DNA of 64,000 nt from Hwanghaeella grinnelliae (lineage in GTDB: Bacteria > Pseudomonadota > Alphaproteobacteria > UBA8366 > Aestuariispiraceae), in contig NZ_SADE01000003.1 of NCBI RefSeq assembly GCF_004005845.1, positions 124,001 through 188,000 of the forward strand, written 5' to 3'. The notes under the pieces are model-generated. The model was not told the DNA's origin and did no database searches. It saw only the letters and a program-made list of their open reading frames with translations. This document shows, in pieces, positions 63,303 to 64,000 of the stretch (its first letter is position 1; the number at the start of each line of letters is the position of its first letter). Both the position numbers and the translations under genes were made by a program.

Positions 63303-64000
63303 TTATCGATCGCTCAATTGTCCCGGAAGCCAGGTGGCGATCTCAGGAAACAACACGATCAGCGCGACCGCGACGATCATGAGCAGGAAGAACGGCAGAG
63401 CGGCATAGGCGATCCAAAAAATGTTCCGGCCCGTGAGCCCCTGAATGACGAACAGGTTGAATCCGACAGGCGGCGTGATCTGGCTCATCTCGACAACCAG
63501 GACGACATAGATGCCGAACCACAGCAGGTCGATACCGGCGGCTTCCACCATCGGCAACAGGATCGCTGTGGTCAGAACCACCACCGAGATGCCGTCGAGG
63601 AAGCAACCGAGAACGGCGAACACCAAGGTCAGAACCGCCAGCAGCGCATAGGGCGGCAGGTTCATTTCTTGGATCAGCTGGGTCAGCGTTCGCGGAATGC
63701 CGGTGAAGCCCATCGCGACCGACAGGAAGCTGGCCCCGGCGACAATGAAGATGATCATGCATGAGGTTCGCGTCGCGCCCATGAGACTATCGATGAAACT
63801 CTTCCAGCTCAGTGACCCGGTAACCGCGGAGATGATCAGCGCTCCGGCCACTCCGCAGGCAGCGGCTTCGGTCGCCGTCGCCCACCCCTGATAGATCGAA
63901 GCGATGACGAAGACGATCAAGGACAGCACCGGGACAAGCCGCCCCGACGCCCGGATTTTTTCAAGCAACGACATTTTAATGTCGAAGGCAGGGGTGCGGC
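63303..64000 (-). CDS. TRAP transporter large permease, DctM type (partial, cut by right edge)
   Basis: The frame is open from the right edge to the stop at 63303, giving the C-terminal 232 residues (an internal ATG lies at 63974). It has about six helices and the DctM family block FLDGISVVVLTTAILLPMVEAAGIDLLWFGIYVVLVVEMSQITPPVGFNLFVIQG. DctM is the ion-coupled permease of tripartite systems taking up dicarboxylates or other organic acids; the DctQ and binding-protein genes would lie outside the window. Confidence 0.93.
   Translation of the reverse strand, partial: RTPAFDIKMSLLEKIRASGRLVPVLSLIVFVIASIYQGWATATEAAACGVAGALIISAVTGSLSWKSFIDSLMGATRTSCMIIFIVAGASFLSVAMGFTGIPRTLTQLIQEMNLPPYALLAVLTLVFAVLGCFLDGISVVVLTTAILLPMVEAAGIDLLWFGIYVVLVVEMSQITPPVGFNLFVIQGLTGRNIFWIAYAALPFFLLMIVAVALIVLFPEIATWLPGQLSDR

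Overview
The window reads as chromosome of a moderately high-GC, heterotrophic, aerobic alphaproteobacterium, probably Rhodospirillales-like and marine. This is an inference from the sdhCDAB order, the small-type PssA/Psd pair, the cyclase, DMGDH-like, MttB-like and TRAP genes, and codon usage; no rRNA or marker gene fixes the taxon. About 57 protein genes and one tRNA (tRNA-Pro, CGG) are visible. Most are ordinary housekeeping or catabolic genes. No insertion sequence, prophage, integrase or CRISPR array was seen.

Layout. 1-5 kb (minus): AsmA-like protein (cut by the left edge), HAD phosphatase, RluA-type pseudouridine synthase and fluoride channel CrcB, probably one transcript. 5-11 kb: secreted cyclase, MFS transporter, amidohydrolase, DUF805 protein, LysE exporter and fatty acid desaturase. 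11.4-14.8 kb: succinate dehydrogenase operon. 14.8-16.6 kb: a long gene-free stretch containing a small cluster of DnaA-box-like 9-mers. 16.6-27 kb: methyltransferase, HlyU-like, cupin, DinB-like, amino acid permease, ThDP enzyme, CBS protein, DUF924, tRNA-Pro, diguanylate cyclase, RNase T2 and an SpoIIAA-like protein.

27.4-30.3 kb holds the most unusual gene, a solitary 960-residue NACHT STAND NTPase. Its C-terminal pentapeptide repeats are encoded by a nearly uniform 15-bp DNA tandem repeat with a 60-bp higher-order period. A perfect 16-bp inverted repeat just after the repeat array looks like an intrinsic terminator for the opposing operon, placed inside this gene's coding sequence. Bacterial NACHT proteins are a known class of anti-phage sensors, so this is the best candidate for a poorly described system here.

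30.3-35.8 kb (minus): an acyl-CoA catabolic operon (DUF35 protein, thiolase-like, NDP-forming acyl-CoA synthetase, MaoC hydratase, SDR). 36-40 kb: small membrane protein with an upstream dyad, a possible decayed reading frame, PssA, Psd and a LysM protein. 40-43 kb: cytochrome b561 and a cytochrome c'-like protein, LOG-type hydrolase, and a helical protein ending in a FliM-like peptide. 43-48.4 kb: PadR-controlled RND efflux operon with an operator visible in front of padR. 48.6-54 kb: double cold-shock protein, GST behind a 24-bp operator and a leader hairpin, Ldh2-type dehydrogenase and a DMGDH-like flavoprotein. 54-58 kb: DUF1800/DUF1501 pair, TetR and glyoxalase I. 58-64 kb (minus): M14 deacylase, pyrrolysine-free MttB homologue, EamA transporter, ChrA and a TRAP permease cut by the right edge. 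The DMGDH-like, MttB-like and M14 genes together suggest use of methylated amines or osmolytes.
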